The notes beneath the pieces were generated by a model. That model did not search any database, was not told where the DNA came from, and worked only from the letters and a program-made list of their open reading frames with translations. From the NCBI RefSeq assembly GCF_041916735.1, contig NZ_JAYRYY010000011.1: a stretch of DNA of 64,000 nucleotides. One strand, given 5' to 3'. Both the position numbers and the translations under genes were made by a program. This document shows, in pieces, positions 1-7,536 of the stretch (positions within the stretch are counted from its first letter, which is position 1; the number at the start of each line of letters is the position of its first letter). Origin of the DNA: Zoogloea sp016790385 (lineage in GTDB: Bacteria > Pseudomonadota > Gammaproteobacteria > Burkholderiales > Rhodocyclaceae).

Positions 1-347
1 TCGGCTGGCCCCAGGCCACCTTCGCCTCCAAGGTCGAAGTGGCCGGCGAGAAGGTCCAGGTCACCCGCGAGATCGACGGCGGCCTGGAGACCCTGTCCCT
101 GCCCCTGCCCGCGGTGATCACCACCGATCTGCGCCTCAACGAGCCGCGCTACGCCACCCTGCCCAACATCATGAAGGCCAAGAAGAAGCCGCTCGACACC
201 GTCAAGCCGGCCGACCTGGGCGTGGATGTGACCCCCCGCCTGACCACCCTCAAGGTGGTGGAACCGGCCGCGCGCAGCGCCGGGGTGAAGGTGGCCGACG
301 TGGCCCAGTTGATTGAAAAGCTGAAGAACGAAGCAAAGGTGATCTGA
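1..347 (+). CDS. etfB: Electron transfer flavoprotein subunit beta, 3' part
   Basis: C-terminal part of the beta subunit of electron transfer flavoprotein; the gene begins before the window and the reading frame is open from base 3. The subunit binds AMP and, with EtfA, carries electrons from acyl-CoA dehydrogenases to ETF-quinone oxidoreductase. About 114 of the usual ~250 residues are present. The conserved EtfB stretch RYATLPNIMKAKKKPL is visible, preceded by TREIDGGLE, and the tail ends in a charged helix (LIEKLKNEAKVI) as in other EtfB proteins. The stop lies 2 bases before the etfA start, so the two are co-transcribed, and the beta-oxidation genes that follow suggest this ETF is dedicated to that pathway. 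Confidence 0.95.
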   Translation, partial: GWPQATFASKVEVAGEKVQVTREIDGGLETLSLPLPAVITTDLRLNEPRYATLPNIMKAKKKPLDTVKPADLGVDVTPRLTTLKVVEPAARSAGVKVADVAQLIEKLKNEAKVI

Positions 348-349
348 TC

Positions 350-1285
350 ATGAGCATCCTCGTCATTGCCGAACACGATAACGCCAGCCTCAAGGGCGCC
401 ACCCTCAACACCGTTTCCGCCGCCGCCAAGCTGGGTGCAGCCATCGACGTGCTGGTGGCCGGCGCCGGTTGCGGTGCTGCCGCCGAAGCTGCCGCCAAGC
501 TGGCCGGTGTGGCCAAGGTGAAGGTGGCCGATGCCGCCGCCTACGCCGAGCAAGGCGCCGAGAACGTCGCCGCGCTGCTGGTGGAGGTGATCAAGGCCGG
601 TGGCTACAGCCATGTACTGGCCCCCGCCACCACCTTCGGCAAGAACATCCTGCCCCGCGTCGCCGCCCTGCTCGACGTGGCCCAGATCTCCGAGATCGTG
701 GCCATCGAATCGGCCGACACCTTCGTGCGCCCGATCTACGCCGGCAACGCCCTGGCCACGGTCAAGTCGTCCGACGCCATCAAGGTGATCACCGTGCGCA
801 CCACCGCCTTCGATGCCGCCGCCGAGGGTGGCAGCGCCGCAGTGGAGTCCATCGCCGCCGGCCCCGACCTGGGCCAGAGCAAGCTGGTCGGTCGCGAGCT
901 GACCGTCTCCGCCCGCCCCGAGCTGGGCGCCGCCAAGATCATCGTCTCCGGCGGCCGCGGCCTGGGCAGCGGTGACAACTACCGCGCCGTGCTCGAACCC
1001 CTGGCCGACAAGCTCTCCGCCGCCATGGGCGCCTCCCGCGCCGCGGTGGATGCGGGCTTCGTGCCCAATGACTACCAGGTGGGCCAGACCGGCAAGATCG
1101 TCGCCCCGCAGCTCTACATCGCGGTGGGCATCTCCGGTGCCATCCAGCATCTGGCCGGCATGAAGGATTCCAAGGTGATCGTGGCCATCAACAAGGACCC
1201 TGAAGCCCCGATCTTCCAGGTGGCCGACTACGGCCTCGTGGCCGACCTCTTCGAGGCCGTGCCCCAACTGGTCGCGACGCTCTGA
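350..1285 (+). CDS. etfA: Electron transfer flavoprotein subunit alpha
   Basis: Alpha subunit of electron transfer flavoprotein, 311 residues, the usual length. It holds the FAD of the heterodimer. The C-terminal FAD domain is clear: GRGLGSGDNY (about residues 203-212), then GASRAAVDAGFVPNDYQVGQ, then the stretch QLYIAVGISGAIQHLAGM that contacts FAD, and AINKDPEAPIFQVADYG near the end. The ATG is the first start after the etfB stop. Eleven bases separate its stop from the enoyl-CoA hydratase gene, consistent with one operon etfBA-hydratase-dehydrogenase-thiolase. In Rhodocyclales such a set often serves the lower part of an aromatic or dicarboxylic acyl-CoA route, which is inference here. Confidence 0.97.
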   Translation: MSILVIAEHDNASLKGATLNTVSAAAKLGAAIDVLVAGAGCGAAAEAAAKLAGVAKVKVADAAAYAEQGAENVAALLVEVIKAGGYSHVLAPATTFGKNILPRVAALLDVAQISEIVAIESADTFVRPIYAGNALATVKSSDAIKVITVRTTAFDAAAEGGSAAVESIAAGPDLGQSKLVGRELTVSARPELGAAKIIVSGGRGLGSGDNYRAVLEPLADKLSAAMGASRAAVDAGFVPNDYQVGQTGKIVAPQLYIAVGISGAIQHLAGMKDSKVIVAINKDPEAPIFQVADYGLVADLFEAVPQLVATL

Positions 1286-1296
1286 CGGGGGGCGCC

Positions 1297-2067
1297 ATGA
1301 ACGAAGTCATCGTCGAACGGCCATCCGCCCATGTGGCGGTGATCCGCCTGAATCGTCCGGATGCCCGCAATGCCCTCAATCAGGCGGTGCGCAGCGGGCT
1401 GGCCGAACAGTTTGCCGCCCTGGGTGCCGATGCCGACGTGCGCGCCATCGTGCTCACCGGGGGCGAGCGCATCTTTGCCGCCGGGGCGGATCTGCGCGAC
1501 CTGGCCGACCGCAGCGCCATCGAGATCCTGCTGCGCCAGAGCCACCGCCTGTGGCAGGCCATCGCCGCCTGCCCCAAGCCGGTGATCGCCGCCGTGAATG
1601 GCCTCGCCTGGGGCGGCGGCTGCGAGCTGGCGATGCACGCCGACCTGATCGTGGCGGGCGAAAGCGCGTCCTTCTGCCAGCCGGAGGTGAAGGTGGGCGT
1701 GATGCCCGGTGCCGGCGGCACCCAGCGCCTGACCCGTGCGGTGGGCAAGTTCAAGGCGATGAAGCTGGCCCTCACCGGCCTGCCGGTATCGGCGCGGGAG
1801 GCCGACGCCATGGGGCTGGTGAGCGAAGTGGTGCCCGACGGCGAGGTGCAGGCCCGGGCGCTGGAACTGGCCACGCTGATCGCCAGCCGCCCGCCCCTGG
1901 CGGTGACCCAGATCAAGGAGGTGCTGATCGCCGGTGAGGACGCCTCGCTGGAGACCGGCCTGATGCTGGAGCGCAAGGCCTTCCAGCTGCTGTTTGCAAG
2001 CCGCGACCAGAAGGAAGGCATGCATGCCTTCCTTGAAAAGCGCGAACCGCAGTTCGTGGGGGAGTAA
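1297..2067 (+). CDS. Enoyl-CoA hydratase/isomerase (PaaF-like)
   Basis: Crotonase-family protein of 256 residues that hydrates a 2-enoyl-CoA to 3-hydroxyacyl-CoA. The oxyanion-hole segments are both present: FAAGADLRDL (about residues 61-70) and NGLAWGGGCELAMHADLI (about 97-114). The second segment carries one catalytic Glu, and the other sits in QPEVKVGVMPGAGGTQRL (about 127-144). It therefore looks like a genuine hydratase rather than an inactive relative. It lies 4 bases before the hydroxyacyl-CoA dehydrogenase gene. With that gene and the thiolase it resembles the paaF-paaH-paaJ set of phenylacetate degradation, in which 2,3-dehydroadipyl-CoA is hydrated. The exact substrate cannot be read from sequence, and fatty or dicarboxylic acyl-CoA is equally possible. 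Confidence 0.93.
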   Translation: MNEVIVERPSAHVAVIRLNRPDARNALNQAVRSGLAEQFAALGADADVRAIVLTGGERIFAAGADLRDLADRSAIEILLRQSHRLWQAIAACPKPVIAAVNGLAWGGGCELAMHADLIVAGESASFCQPEVKVGVMPGAGGTQRLTRAVGKFKAMKLALTGLPVSAREADAMGLVSEVVPDGEVQARALELATLIASRPPLAVTQIKEVLIAGEDASLETGLMLERKAFQLLFASRDQKEGMHAFLEKREPQFVGE

Positions 2068-2071
2068 GGCC

Positions 2072-3586
2072 ATGTTTGATCCGGACAGCAAACACCTGGT
2101 GATCGGCGTTGTCGGCGCCGGCCTGATGGGCCGCGGCATCGCCCAGATTGCCGCCCAGGCCGGCATCGAAGTGTGGATCTTTGACACCCGTACCGGCGCC
2201 GCCGACGAAGCCGTGGCGGCAATTGCAGCGACCTTCGACACCCTCGCCGCCAAGGGCAAGCTCGACGCTGGCGCCCGCGACGCGGCGGTGGCACGGCTGC
2301 GTGCCGCCACGGCGCTGGCCGACCTGGCCGGCTGCGCCCTGGTGATCGAAGCGATTGTCGAGAACCTGGACGCCAAACGCGCCCTGTTCTGCGAGCTGGA
2401 AAGCGTGGTGGCCGACGACTGCCTGCTCGCCACCAACACCTCGTCCCTGTCGGTCACCGCCATCGCCAGCGCCTGCCGCCTGCCGGGGCGGGTGGGCGGC
2501 TTCCATTTCTTCAGCCCCGTCCCCTTGATGAAGGTGGTGGAGGTGATCGACAGCGCCATCGGCGAAGCCCGGGTGGGCGACGCCCTCGTCGGTCTGGCCC
2601 GGCGCCTCGGCCACCGGCCGGTGCGCGCCAGCGACACGCCGGGTTTTGTGGTCAATCACGCCGGGCGCGGGCTGCTCACCGAAGGGCTGCGGGTGCTGGG
2701 TGAGGGCATTGCCCAGCCGGCCGAGGTGGATCGCATCCTGCGCGCTGCGGGCTTCCGGATGGGGCCATTCGAGCTGATGGACATGGTTGGGCTGGACGTG
2801 TCCCGCCCGGTGATGGAATCGATCTACGAGCAGTATTACCAGGAGCCGCGCTATCGCCCCTCGCCGATCATCCGTCAGCGCCTCGCCGGCGGCCTGCTTG
2901 GTCGCAAGAGCGGGCGGGGGTTCTACACCTACGCCGATGGCAAGCCGGTGCCGCAGCCCGACACGCCCCTGCCCGCGCTGGCGGCCATCCCCCTGTGGGT
3001 GGACGGCAGCGATCCGGCCCGCCGCAGCGCGCTGCTGGCACGCACTGCCCTCGGCTGTGTGATCGACGACGGCGCGCAGCCAGGGCCGGACTCGGCCTGC
3101 GTGGTCTTCCCGGTGGGCTCGGACGCCACGGGCGCCGCGCTGGACGCAGGCCTCGACCCCCGGCGCACGCTGGCCATCGACCCGCTGTTCATGGACAGCC
3201 ACATCAGCTTGATGGGCACGCCAATCACCGCTCAGCCCTATCGCGACGCAGTATTGGCCGCCCTGGGCCATGGCGGGGCGAGCGTGACGCTGATCCGCGA
3301 CAGCGCAGGCTGTGTGGCCCAGCGAGTGGTGGCGATGATCGTCAACATCGGCTGCGACATCGCCCAGCAGCGCATCGCCACGCCCACCGACATCGACGCC
3401 GCGGTGACCCTGGGCCTGGGCTACCCCCAGGGGCCGCTGGCCCTGGGCGACCGCCTCGGCGCCAGCACCGTGCTGACCATCCTCGACCGCCTGCATGCCT
3501 TTTACCGCGACCCGCGCTACCGCCCCAGCCCGTGGCTCGTCCGCCGGGCGCGGCTCGGCGTCTCGCTCCTCACCCCCGAATCCTGA
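2072..3586 (+). CDS. paaH: 3-hydroxyacyl-CoA dehydrogenase (PaaH-like)
   Basis: NAD-dependent 3-hydroxyacyl-CoA dehydrogenase of 504 residues. The N-terminal Rossmann motif is GVVGAGLMGRGIAQIAAQAG (about residues 11-30). The catalytic His lies in FHFFSPVPLMKVVEV, followed by DTPGFVVNHAGRGLL at the domain boundary. A second C-terminal 3HCDH-type domain follows (VAQRVVAMIVNIGCDIAQ and GLGYPQGPLALGDRLG). This two-domain layout and length match PaaH-type enzymes rather than the ~290-residue short form. The ATG at 2072 was chosen because it follows the hydratase stop by 4 bases; an in-frame ATG further upstream lies inside the hydratase. The symbol is tentative and rests on length and context. Confidence 0.88.
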   Translation: MFDPDSKHLVIGVVGAGLMGRGIAQIAAQAGIEVWIFDTRTGAADEAVAAIAATFDTLAAKGKLDAGARDAAVARLRAATALADLAGCALVIEAIVENLDAKRALFCELESVVADDCLLATNTSSLSVTAIASACRLPGRVGGFHFFSPVPLMKVVEVIDSAIGEARVGDALVGLARRLGHRPVRASDTPGFVVNHAGRGLLTEGLRVLGEGIAQPAEVDRILRAAGFRMGPFELMDMVGLDVSRPVMESIYEQYYQEPRYRPSPIIRQRLAGGLLGRKSGRGFYTYADGKPVPQPDTPLPALAAIPLWVDGSDPARRSALLARTALGCVIDDGAQPGPDSACVVFPVGSDATGAALDAGLDPRRTLAIDPLFMDSHISLMGTPITAQPYRDAVLAALGHGGASVTLIRDSAGCVAQRVVAMIVNIGCDIAQQRIATPTDIDAAVTLGLGYPQGPLALGDRLGASTVLTILDRLHAFYRDPRYRPSPWLVRRARLGVSLLTPES

Positions 3587-3608
3587 TATCACCCGACAAG
3601 GACACCCC

Positions 3609-4832
3609 ATGCTCGACGCTTACCTTTACGCCGGCCTGCGCTCGCCCATCGGCCGCCATGCCGGCAGCCTCGCCGCCGTGCGCCCCGACGACCTCGCCGC
3701 CACCGTGATCCGCGAAGTGGTGGCCCGCAGCGGCTTTGCCCCCGACGCCATCGAGGACGTGGTGCTGGGCTGCACCTGCCAGGCCGGCGAGGACAGCCGC
3801 AACGTGGGGCGCCACGCCGCGCTGCTCGCCGGCCTGCCGCCCTCGGTGCCCGGCCAGGCGGTCAATCGCCTGTGCGGCAGCGGCCTTGCGGCGGTGCTCG
3901 ATGTGGCCCGGGCGGTGAGCTGCGGCGAGGGCGACCTTTACGTGGCGGGCGGCGTGGAGAGCATGAGCCGCGCGCCCTTCGCGGTGGCCAAGTCCGAATC
4001 GCCCTTCAGCCGGGACTTCCGCGTTTTCGACACCACCATCGGCGCCCGCTTTCCCAACCCGCGCCTGATCGAGCGCTACGACAACCACTCGATGCCCGAG
4101 ACCGCCGACAACGTGGCCGCCGAATTCGGCATCGGCCGCGAGGCATCGGACCGCTTTGCCGCCGCCTCTCAGGCCCGCTACGCCGCCGCCCTGGAAGCCG
4201 GCTTCTACGCGGGCGAGATCCTGCCCATCGAGGTGCCCACCGGCCGCAAGACCCCGCCACGGGTGGTGAATGCCGACGAACACCCGCGCCCGGCCAGCAC
4301 CTTCGAAGCACTCTCGGCCCTGCGCCCGCTCGCCGAAGGCGGCGTGGTGACGGCCGGCTGCGCCTCCGGAATCAACGACGGCGCCGCCGCGCTGCTGATC
4401 GGATCAGCCGCCGCTGGCGAGCAGGCCGGCGTGAAGCCGCTGGCGCGCATCCTGGCTGGCGCAGTGAGCGGCGTCGAGCCGCGCATCATGGGCGTCGGCC
4501 CGGCCTACGCCATTCCCAAGGCCCTGGCGCGGGCCGGCCTGACCCTGGCCGACATGGACGTGATCGAGATCAACGAAGCCTTCGCGCCCCAGGTGCTGGG
4601 CTGCCTCAAGCTGCTGGGGCTGGCGGAAGATGATCCGCGGGTGAATCCCAACGGCGGGGCGATTGCCATCGGCCACCCCCTTGGCGCCTCCGGCGCCCGC
4701 CTGGTGCTCACCGCCGCGCGAGAGCTGGAAAGGCGCGGTGGCCGCTACGCCGTGGTGAGTTTGTGCATTGGCGTGGGGCAAGGCATCGCCCTGGTCCTTG
4801 AACGCAGCAGCGACGCTCCACACAGCGGCTAG
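3609..4832 (+). CDS. paaJ: Acetyl-CoA acyltransferase / thiolase (PaaJ/PcaF-like)
   Basis: Thiolase of 407 residues that cleaves a 3-oxoacyl-CoA with CoA to release acetyl-CoA. The active-site Cys is in AVNRLCGSGLAAVLDVARAV (about residue 91), the His in GGAIAIGHPLGASGARL, and the second Cys in VVSLCIGVGQGIALVLE. The common form of the last motif is CIGGGQG, so Val replaces one Gly. The opening MLDAYLYAGLRSPIGRHAGSL resembles 3-oxoadipyl-CoA thiolases, which is why paaJ is offered. The ATG at 3609 lies 22 bases after the dehydrogenase stop. The gene ends the etfBA-hydratase-dehydrogenase-thiolase run, and no terminator hairpin is obvious in the 65 bases that follow. Confidence 0.88.
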   Translation: MLDAYLYAGLRSPIGRHAGSLAAVRPDDLAATVIREVVARSGFAPDAIEDVVLGCTCQAGEDSRNVGRHAALLAGLPPSVPGQAVNRLCGSGLAAVLDVARAVSCGEGDLYVAGGVESMSRAPFAVAKSESPFSRDFRVFDTTIGARFPNPRLIERYDNHSMPETADNVAAEFGIGREASDRFAAASQARYAAALEAGFYAGEILPIEVPTGRKTPPRVVNADEHPRPASTFEALSALRPLAEGGVVTAGCASGINDGAAALLIGSAAAGEQAGVKPLARILAGAVSGVEPRIMGVGPAYAIPKALARAGLTLADMDVIEINEAFAPQVLGCLKLLGLAEDDPRVNPNGGAIAIGHPLGASGARLVLTAARELERRGGRYAVVSLCIGVGQGIALVLERSSDAPHSG

Positions 4833-4897
4833 CCGCCGCAGCCTCGGAGAGGCAAGCTCAGGCTAGACTTGAAGGAAGCCCCCCCTGATCTGCCTCC

Positions 4898-5494
4898 ATG
4901 AACTACCTCGCCCACGCCCTCCTCGCCGGCCCTCTTGCCACCGATCGTGTCGGCGGAGTGGCCGGCGACTTCGTGAAGGGCCTGCTGCAACCCTGCCCCG
5001 CGTGGCTGGACCCGGCCCTGGCCGAGGGCGTGAGGCTGCACCGGCGCATCGACAGCTTTGCCGACACCCACCCCGCCTTCCGGCGCAGCCGGGCACGGGT
5101 GAGTGACGCAAGAACGCGCTTTGGCGGCGTGCTGGTGGACATGTTCTACGACCACCTCCTGGCCGTGCACTGGCAGCGCTACAGCCCCGACCCCCTGGCC
5201 GACTTCACCGCCGAAACCTACCGCCTGATCGCCACCCGGCTCGACGACCTGCCCGCCCCCTTCGCGCCAGTCTTTGCACGCATGGCCGCCCACGACTGGC
5301 TGGGCAGCTACCGCGACCCCGCCAACGTGGCCCTCGCCCTCAACCGCATGGCCCAACACCGGGTCCGCCAGCCCAACCCCCTGGCCGGCGCCGGGGAGGA
5401 GTTGCTGACGGCTTACCCGGGGTTTGAGGCGGATTTTCTGGATTTCTTTCCGGATACGCTGGGGTTTGCGGAAGAGGTGCGCGGGGGGCGCTGA
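4898..5494 (+). CDS. acpH: Acyl carrier protein phosphodiesterase
   Basis: ACP phosphodiesterase of the AcpH (DUF479) family, 198 residues. It removes the 4'-phosphopantetheine group from holo-ACP in the cytoplasm. The family marks are an N-terminal MNYLAHALLAG, then VAGDFVKGLL, the metal-site stretch LHRRIDSFADTHPAFRRSR (about residues 48-66) and DMFYDHLLAVHW (about 84-95). The length equals the family norm. It stands 65 bases after the thiolase gene and may be transcribed separately. A strongly G-rich tract follows directly, and the minus-strand restriction island begins after that, so acpH is the last ordinary core gene on this side. Confidence 0.92.
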   Translation: MNYLAHALLAGPLATDRVGGVAGDFVKGLLQPCPAWLDPALAEGVRLHRRIDSFADTHPAFRRSRARVSDARTRFGGVLVDMFYDHLLAVHWQRYSPDPLADFTAETYRLIATRLDDLPAPFAPVFARMAAHDWLGSYRDPANVALALNRMAQHRVRQPNPLAGAGEELLTAYPGFEADFLDFFPDTLGFAEEVRGGR

Positions 5495-5513
5495 TGGGGG
5501 CGAGACGGTTTGT

Positions 5514-5553
5514 GGGTGGGGATGGAGGGGGTTGGGAGGGGTGAGAGAGGGGG
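5514..5553 (+). other. Six-run guanine tract, potential G-quadruplex
   Basis: Six G runs of 3-5 bases on the plus strand (5514-5516, 5518-5521, 5527-5531, 5534-5536, 5538-5541, 5549-5553) are separated by loops of 1, 5, 2, 1 and 7 bases. This satisfies the usual G3+N1-7 quadruplex pattern. It sits 20 bases after the acpH stop and about 100 bases before the 3' end of the restriction operon, in the only gene-free stretch there. It could be a roadblock between converging transcripts or merely a composition oddity. Nothing else is seen in 5554-5652. Confidence 0.55.
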
Positions 5554-5652
5554 TGGTGTTCGGCCGGAGCGGGCGGCGAAACAACGTCAGCAAGGCGATT
5601 CCTTCCTGCCGTTCAGCCTACGGCTCGTCCGAGGCACCGGGTTTCCAATTGG

Positions 5653-6558
5653 CTAGCGAGGTGCAAACCATTGATCGATCTGATCAAGGGCATGTTTGAA
5701 CGATTGTCGAATTTCACCGACGTTATATTTACCCAGCCCAGTGTTCATAAAGCCCTTGTCGCACAAAGAAAGCCATAGTCTCAAACCTGCCCAGAAGCCA
5801 AAATTATCGAGCTCTGGATCAAGGCCATCCAAGAAGGCCTCGGGCCGTAAAGCCATGTCCTCGGGATCCCATCTCTTGATGCCAAATGACCATATCCCGT
5901 CCGAGGACCAAGTCGGCAGGGCGAGCCCCCCAGTGAGCTTCTTCAAGCGCTTCTCGTCCACGTAGACTCCATGAATAACGACACCCTGTCGCCATGCGAT
6001 TGCAACGCAAGCCGTCAGATAGGCGCGACTCTTCCAGTAGCTGAGCTTCCATTCGTCACAGAAGTGATATCGATAGATCGCCTTGTCGCCCACCCACCCA
6101 ACAGTCTCCTGCAAGACCAGCACAGCTTCTGTGTCTGGCCCCGGCTCTTTTGGAGCTAGCACGACACCAGAGAGCTCTTTGTCGGGTCTAGCTGCCTTCA
6201 AGGCTTCAAGAAACTCAGAAAACGTATGCGGGTGCTTGTAGAAACGGTGAATGGGAAATATCTGTTTCTCAGCGCCATCAAGCCACTCGCGACGTACTGC
6301 AAACAATTCACAAGCGGCCTGTAGTAGCGTCTCATCCAGCTTGAGCAGGAGATCCACGTCACTCTGAACATCCTTCAATGTCAGGCCATGGCCAAAAAAC
6401 CGGGGGATTTGGTTACGGTGAACGTTGTGGCATTCAAACAGCCGAATGAACCGGGCAGACACGGATTCCGGAACGGAATGGCGTCTTTCCTTAAACCACT
6501 TGAACAAACGGACGAGCTTTTCCCCGATATTCAGGGTTGAAAGAATCTCTCCCAGCAT
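5653..6558 (-). CDS. Unrecognised protein at the end of the restriction operon, HTH-like N-terminus
   Basis: A 301-residue protein that I do not recognise. About residues 35-95 read like a small helix-turn-helix regulator domain: HRNQIPRFFGHGLTLKDVQ followed by LLLKLDETLLQAACELFAVRREWLDG. The pattern of a hydrophobic helix, then F-x-V-x-R-x-W-L-x-G, is common at the end of XRE-type domains. The remainder (about 100-301) is rich in Trp and aromatic residues (WKLSYWKSRAYLTACVAIAW, LDNFGFWAGLRLWLSLCDKG) and has no signal peptide or clear membrane span. The start is 9 bases downstream of the DUF5655 gene stop, so it is the last gene of the hsd operon. Base composition is visibly AT-richer than the core genes. 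A sensor or accessory role for the defence operon is only a guess. Confidence 0.8.
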   Translation of the reverse strand: MLGEILSTLNIGEKLVRLFKWFKERRHSVPESVSARFIRLFECHNVHRNQIPRFFGHGLTLKDVQSDVDLLLKLDETLLQAACELFAVRREWLDGAEKQIFPIHRFYKHPHTFSEFLEALKAARPDKELSGVVLAPKEPGPDTEAVLVLQETVGWVGDKAIYRYHFCDEWKLSYWKSRAYLTACVAIAWRQGVVIHGVYVDEKRLKKLTGGLALPTWSSDGIWSFGIKRWDPEDMALRPEAFLDGLDPELDNFGFWAGLRLWLSLCDKGFMNTGLGKYNVGEIRQSFKHALDQIDQWFAPR

Positions 6559-6567
6559 CTGAAACGC

Positions 6568-7518
6568 TCAGTTCTCGATGTAAGCCCGCTCGATCAGGGC
6601 CCTGGCTCGCTCGAAGTCACCGGGTGATCGCAGGGTGAGTTCCAGATCGCCCGTTCCCCAATGACCGATCTTGCTCACGTCGCGCGAGAATCCTTCTTCG
6701 AGTTGCACCGTGGCGGGATCGAGTTTAAGGATCAGGAAGACGTGCGGATCGACCTTCGAAATGAGCGACATGCAGACGAAGTTCTTCAGGCGGCGAAAGG
6801 CGACGTAGAGTTTCAGCGGCTTTTCGATGATGTCATCACCCTGTGCGAGGATAAAGCTGCGTGTCTGCTCGAAGAGCGCCAGCAACTCGGGCGAAGCCGT
6901 CGCAATCTGGTCGGCGTGTGTCTTCATCGCCAGGGTGGAGGCGGCCGGGATCTTGGCGGGCTTCCCTCCGGCAGCATCATCCGCCGTCACGGCGGCGGAC
7001 TGGGTACTTGCCGCGCTCGCACCATTGACGAGTTCAAGCAACAGCAGATCGTCACCAAACAGCTTGTAGCGAATGAGCTCGATGTTGCGGTTGATCTGGG
7101 CCACCGCGTGTTCGTCGTAACGCGTGAAATCGGCGGCGATGCATAACAGACGCGTGCCGCTCCATTCGATTCCCCCGGCGTTGTCCGTGCCCAGAACATC
7201 CATCACCAACAGCCGAAACTCCGCTTTGTGGTCGAGCAACCAATCCAGGTAGAACAAGCCCTGGTTGATCACATTCTCGTTGCTGTGGCGCTTGTACTCC
7301 ACGATCACCGGGCAGCCATTTTCGTCCAGCCCCAGCGAATCGATACGGCCGCGATACTTGTTGCCGGTGCTGTACTCGGTCGCGAGAAAACGCACGCCCA
7401 GAAAGGTCTCCATCTGGGACTCGATCAGCTTTTGCAGCGTCTTCTCGATGGCGACGGATCTGCCGGTCAGTTCGGTCGCGCGCTCGTCGGCGTAACGGAA
7501 GAGTTTGATGTCGCTCAT
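6568..7518 (-). CDS. DUF5655 protein with PD-(D/E)XK nuclease-like N-terminus
   Basis: A 316-residue protein. The N-terminal half carries a nuclease-like core: GRIDSLGLDENGCPVIVEYK (about residues 57-76), in which D and the later E-x-K fit the PD-(D/E)XK pattern. It is followed by INQGLFYLDWLLDHKAEF, as in NucS-like and restriction-associated DUF proteins. A low-complexity Ala/Thr linker (about 168-200) leads to a C-terminal DUF5655-type domain (about 205-316) with KLYVAFRRLKNFVCMSLISK and the closing LRSPGDFERARALIERAY. The gene lies 18 bases after hsdM and 9 bases before the next gene, so it belongs to the hsd operon. The metal-binding carboxylates are present, so it may be an active DNA nuclease. 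Its role beside HsdR is unknown. Confidence 0.82.
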   Translation of the reverse strand: MSDIKLFRYADERATELTGRSVAIEKTLQKLIESQMETFLGVRFLATEYSTGNKYRGRIDSLGLDENGCPVIVEYKRHSNENVINQGLFYLDWLLDHKAEFRLLVMDVLGTDNAGGIEWSGTRLLCIAADFTRYDEHAVAQINRNIELIRYKLFGDDLLLLELVNGASAASTQSAAVTADDAAGGKPAKIPAASTLAMKTHADQIATASPELLALFEQTRSFILAQGDDIIEKPLKLYVAFRRLKNFVCMSLISKVDPHVFLILKLDPATVQLEEGFSRDVSKIGHWGTGDLELTLRSPGDFERARALIERAYIEN

Positions 7519-7536
7519 GTGATCAGCCCAAATTGG

